A DNA stretch of 8,319 nt, from the NCBI GenBank assembly GCA_001797035.1, contig MGOE01000153.1, positions 31,179 to 39,497 of the forward strand, given 5' to 3'. The translations under genes were made by a program, and so were the position numbers. Positions 6,381 to 8,319 of the stretch are shown piece by piece (positions within the stretch are counted from its first letter, which is position 1; each line of letters begins with the position of its first letter). The notes below the pieces were generated by a model. The model was not told where the DNA came from and searched no databases. It saw only the letters and a list, made by a program, of their open reading frames with translations. Source of the stretch: Chloroflexi bacterium RBG_16_72_14 (lineage in GTDB: Bacteria; Chloroflexota; Limnocylindria; Limnocylindrales; CSP1-4).

Positions 6381-7649
6381 GTGGCGCCCTGCGTGGAGGA
6401 GCCGTTGCGCACGTACCCGATCACCCAGCGACTCCTGGCAGGCACGCCGATGGGCGGCGCGGCGGAGCGTCTCGGCGCGCACGTGGCCAGGCTCGGCCCG
6501 CTGCCTGGCGATCGGCGGCGCGACATCATCCCCAGCCTGGAGGCGAGCGGGCTGCTCGGCCGTGGCGGCGCCGGGTTCCCGGTGGGGCGCAAGTGGCGCG
6601 CCATGGCGGAGCGGCGGCACGGCGACGCGGTCATCGTCGCCAACGGCGCCGAGGGCGAGCCTGCGAGCTTCAAGGACCGGGTGCTGATGGCCAACCGGCC
6701 GCACCTGGTCATCGACGGTGCCATCCTCGCCGCGGAGGCGGTCGGCGCGGGTGAGATCGTCCTGTACGTCGGCGGGGAGCACGAGGCGGCCGTGGCCGCC
6801 ATGAGCCGGGCCCTCATGGAGCGCGGCGACGAGCGGCGTCCGCCCCTGCGGATCGTGACCGCACCGGTCGGCTACGTTGCCGGGGAGGCGACGGCGGCGG
6901 TCCACTACATCAACGCCGGCGACGCCCGGCCGACGACCACCCCGCCGCGGATGTCGGAGCGCGGCGTGGACGGCCGCCCGACACTGGTCCAGAACGTGGA
7001 GAGCCTCGCGTATGCGGCGCTGATCGCCCGGTTCGGCGAGGACTGGTACCGGACGGCCGGTCGCTCGGAGACGCCGGGGACGGGGCTGATCACGGTGACC
7101 GGGGCGGCGGAGCAGCAGGGCGTCCGCGAGATCGAGCTGGGGACCACCGTGGGTGAGGTCGCCGCCGCGTCGGGAGCCGGGTCCCACGCCGTCCAGGCGG
7201 TCGTCCTTGGCGGCTACTTCGGGACGTGGGCCCGCGCCGAGGACGTCTGGGACCTGCCGCTCGATCCCGCCGGCATGCGCGCCGGCGGCCTCGCCTTCGG
7301 CTGCGGGATCGTCGGGCTGCTGCCGGAGGGCCGGTGTGGCGTGACGGCCACCGCCGAGATCATGGGCTTCATGGCGGACGAGAGCGCCGGCCAGTGCGGC
7401 CCCTGCGTGTACGGGCTGCGGGCCCTGGGCGATGCGACGGCAAGGGTCGCGCGGGGCCGCGCCGAGGCCGACGATCTCGACCGCATCGAGCGCTGGACCG
7501 CCCAGCTCCCCGGCCGCGGCGCCTGCCACCACCCGGACGGCGCGGTCCAGCTGCTGGCCAGCGCCCTGGACGTGTTCGGGGACGAGTTCAACCGGCACGC
7601 GCGGATGCGACGGTGCTCCGTCACGAGGTCGCGGCTCGATGTCGCGTAA
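6381..7649 (+). CDS. NuoF-like NAD(P)H:ferredoxin oxidoreductase (FMN, SLBB, Fe-S)
   Basis: A 422-residue soluble flavoprotein related to the 51-kDa NADH-binding subunit of complex I. It presumably moves electrons from NAD(P)H through FMN and an Fe-S cluster to the ferredoxin encoded next. The FMN loop is GRGGAGFPVGRKW (60-72). NGAEGEPASFKDR (88-100) matches the NADEGEPGTFKDR motif of NuoF. A YVAGEATA stretch and PTLVQNVESLA (around 200) follow, then an SLBB-type region (about 235-285). The cluster motif reads ESAGQCGPC (334-342), with C339, C342 and distal C382; the first Cys of the usual CxxCxxC is Ala336. Start: GTG 6381 keeps the TQRLLAG segment; GTG 6393, TTG 6405 and ATG 6450 are alternatives. 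The frame is open further upstream to 5940 but only as a shadow of the PPW gene. It overlaps the ferredoxin gene by 11 bases. Confidence 0.85.
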   Translation: MAPCVEEPLRTYPITQRLLAGTPMGGAAERLGAHVARLGPLPGDRRRDIIPSLEASGLLGRGGAGFPVGRKWRAMAERRHGDAVIVANGAEGEPASFKDRVLMANRPHLVIDGAILAAEAVGAGEIVLYVGGEHEAAVAAMSRALMERGDERRPPLRIVTAPVGYVAGEATAAVHYINAGDARPTTTPPRMSERGVDGRPTLVQNVESLAYAALIARFGEDWYRTAGRSETPGTGLITVTGAAEQQGVREIELGTTVGEVAAASGAGSHAVQAVVLGGYFGTWARAEDVWDLPLDPAGMRAGGLAFGCGIVGLLPEGRCGVTATAEIMGFMADESAGQCGPCVYGLRALGDATARVARGRAEADDLDRIERWTAQLPGRGACHHPDGAVQLLASALDVFGDEFNRHARMRRCSVTRSRLDVA

Positions 7650-7869
7650 CGGGGAGCGGCGCCTCCGGGTGGACTGGGTCAGGTGCGACGGCTACGGCCT
7701 GTGCGGGGACATGCTGCCGGAGCTGATCGACCTCGACGAGTGGCGGTTCCCGATCCTCCGCGCGGGGCCGGTGGATCGCGACCTGCTCCACGACGCGCAG
7801 CGGGCGGCGGACTGCTGCCCGATGAAGGCCCTGATCCTCGAGCCGGTGCCGGCCGACCGCCGGCGCTAG
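7639..7869 (+). CDS. Single-cluster ferredoxin partner of the NuoF-like protein
   Basis: A 76-residue small acidic-centre protein with one Fe-S cluster site. C16-DGYGL-C22 and C60-P61 give the pattern CxxYxxC...CP, where the position of the fourth ligand is Tyr19. This is the layout of actinobacterial P450-type ferredoxins, which usually carry [3Fe-4S] and sometimes [4Fe-4S]. The core RLRVDWVRCDGYGLC is followed by LPELIDLDEWRFP, typical of ferredoxins encoded beside NuoF-like proteins. ATG 7639 overlaps the upstream gene by 11 bases and has GAGGT (7625-7629) nine bases before it, so translation is probably coupled. It likely accepts electrons from the NuoF-like flavoprotein; no cytochrome P450 or other final acceptor is in the window. 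Cys59 next to Cys60 is an additional possible ligand. Confidence 0.85.
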   Translation: MSRNGERRLRVDWVRCDGYGLCGDMLPELIDLDEWRFPILRAGPVDRDLLHDAQRAADCCPMKALILEPVPADRRR

Positions 7870-7873
7870 CCAA

Positions 7874-7915
7874 CCGTTGCGGCCGGCCGGGACCGTCGCG
7901 GCCGGCCGGCAACGG
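7874..7915 (+). terminator. Strong hairpin after the ferredoxin, likely operon terminator
   Basis: CCGTTGC (7874-7880) pairs with GCAACGG (7909-7915), and GGCCGGCC (7881-7888) pairs with GGCCGGCC (7900-7907), leaving one unpaired G (7908) and an 11-base loop. This 15-pair stem starts four bases after the ferredoxin stop. No T-run follows. The arms also contain a 12-base direct repeat, GCGGCCGGCCGG (7879-7890 and 7898-7909). Confidence 0.65.
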
Positions 7916-7930
7916 CTTGCCCCGGGCGGC

Positions 7931-7936
7931 TAGACT
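7931..7936 (+). promoter_or_regulatory. -10 box of the LLM oxidoreductase promoter
   Basis: TAGACT is a good -10 box. The start point would be near 7943, giving a leader of about 23 bases with a Shine-Dalgarno site. The usual -35 position (about 7908-7913, GGCAAC) falls inside the preceding hairpin and is not consensus. Confidence 0.5.
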
Positions 7937-7952
7937 CGCCGTCCCAGTCGCC

Positions 7953-7958
7953 GGAGGA
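7953..7958 (+). promoter_or_regulatory. Shine-Dalgarno site of the LLM oxidoreductase
   Basis: GGAGGA lies seven bases before GTG 7966. It is the strongest ribosome site in the window and fixes the GTG start. Confidence 0.75.
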
Positions 7959-7965
7959 GAGACTC

Positions 7966-8319
7966 GTGCGCCCGTTCGAGATCGGCGTGGTGCTGCCCAT
8001 CGCCCAGTTCGGGCCGGAACGGATCACGCCCCGCTGGACCGACCTCCGCGTGATGGCCCTGCGGGCCGAGGCGATGGGTTTCGACACGCTGTGGATACCC
8101 GACGAGCTCCTGTGGCGCGTCGAGGACGCGGCGCCCCAGGGCATGTGGGACGGCGTGTCGATGGCCGGTGCGGTTGCGGCCACGACCTCGCACGTCAAGG
8201 TGGGGACGTGGGTGCTGTCCGCGCTCCACCGCAACCCCGGCATCATCGCCAAGACGGCGGAGACGCTCGACGAGATCAGCGGCGGGCGCTTCGTCTTCGG
8301 CCTGGGCGCAGGGCACGAG
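7966..8319 (+). CDS. LLM-class flavin (FMN or F420)-dependent oxidoreductase, N-terminal part (3' end outside window)
   Basis: The first 118 residues of a luciferase-like TIM-barrel oxidoreductase; the frame runs off the window, and the family is usually about 300-350 residues. It begins RPFEIGVVLPIAQFGP (strand 1), then AMGFDTLWIPDELLW, then VKVGTWVLSALHRNPG, and reaches GGRFVFGLGAGHE, the glycine-rich segment that in the family binds the cofactor phosphate. Reduced flavin or F420H2 is the expected co-substrate; the organic substrate is unknown. GTG 7966 is set by GGAGGA seven bases upstream and a TAGACT -10 box further up. It has its own promoter, so it is probably not part of the ferredoxin operon, though it could be a functional partner. 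It could not be named more precisely without the C-terminus. Confidence 0.85.
   Translation, partial: MRPFEIGVVLPIAQFGPERITPRWTDLRVMALRAEAMGFDTLWIPDELLWRVEDAAPQGMWDGVSMAGAVAATTSHVKVGTWVLSALHRNPGIIAKTAETLDEISGGRFVFGLGAGHE

Noticed and set aside
6060..7598. Long minus-strand open frame (512 codons) opposite the redox operon
   Set aside because: It is antisense to clearly conserved NuoF-like coding sequence and rich in Arg/His/Gly/Pro. Such frames are expected opposite GC-rich genes.

Overview
The window is a very GC-rich stretch of bacterial chromosome. Its gene set is typical of soil and freshwater lineages: an F420/FMN luciferase-like oxidoreductase, a NuoF-like/ferredoxin pair, a PAS-linked class III cyclase and a GH18-type lipoprotein. 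Several starts are GTG, and several -10 boxes of the TAGNCT/TACGAT kind lie 6-7 bases before a start codon, which suggests leaderless mRNAs. This fits Actinomycetota or high-GC Chloroflexota. I cannot choose between them from sequence alone. No rRNA, tRNA, CRISPR, insertion sequence or phage gene is visible.

Layout. The left edge (2-574, +) holds the C-terminal part of a flavoprotein monooxygenase-like oxidoreductase, cut by the window. It converges on a PfkB sugar kinase, probably 2-keto-3-deoxygluconate kinase (621-1721, -). A 341-base gap with no supported gene separates the kinase from a divergent GH18-like lipoprotein (2063-3310, +). The lipoprotein converges on a class III adenylate cyclase with two duplicated PAS-like modules (3364-4719, -). 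The cyclase is divergent from a TetR-family regulator (4830-5450, +). Their 110-base shared intergenic region carries two inverted repeats built from the same TGACTGA half-site, one over the putative tetR promoter and one at its start point. After tetR come a secreted PPW-rich protein of unknown function (5669-6250, +), a hairpin, and a two-gene operon: a NuoF-like FMN/SLBB/Fe-S flavoprotein (6381-7649, +) overlapping by 11 bases a one-cluster ferredoxin (7639-7869, +). A strong hairpin follows. The window ends inside a luciferase-like (LLM) oxidoreductase with its own promoter and Shine-Dalgarno site (7966-8319, +).

How the genes relate. Only the NuoF-like protein and ferredoxin are clearly one functional unit, presumably passing electrons from NAD(P)H through FMN and Fe-S to the ferredoxin. 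The TetR regulator very likely represses itself and could co-regulate the divergent cyclase. The other genes look like single transcription units with unrelated roles. I see no obvious novel multi-gene defence or biosynthetic system. The best leads are the TetR operator layout, the duplicated PAS input of the cyclase, the Cys-to-Ala change in the NuoF-like cluster motif, the PPW protein, and the leaderless promoter pattern.
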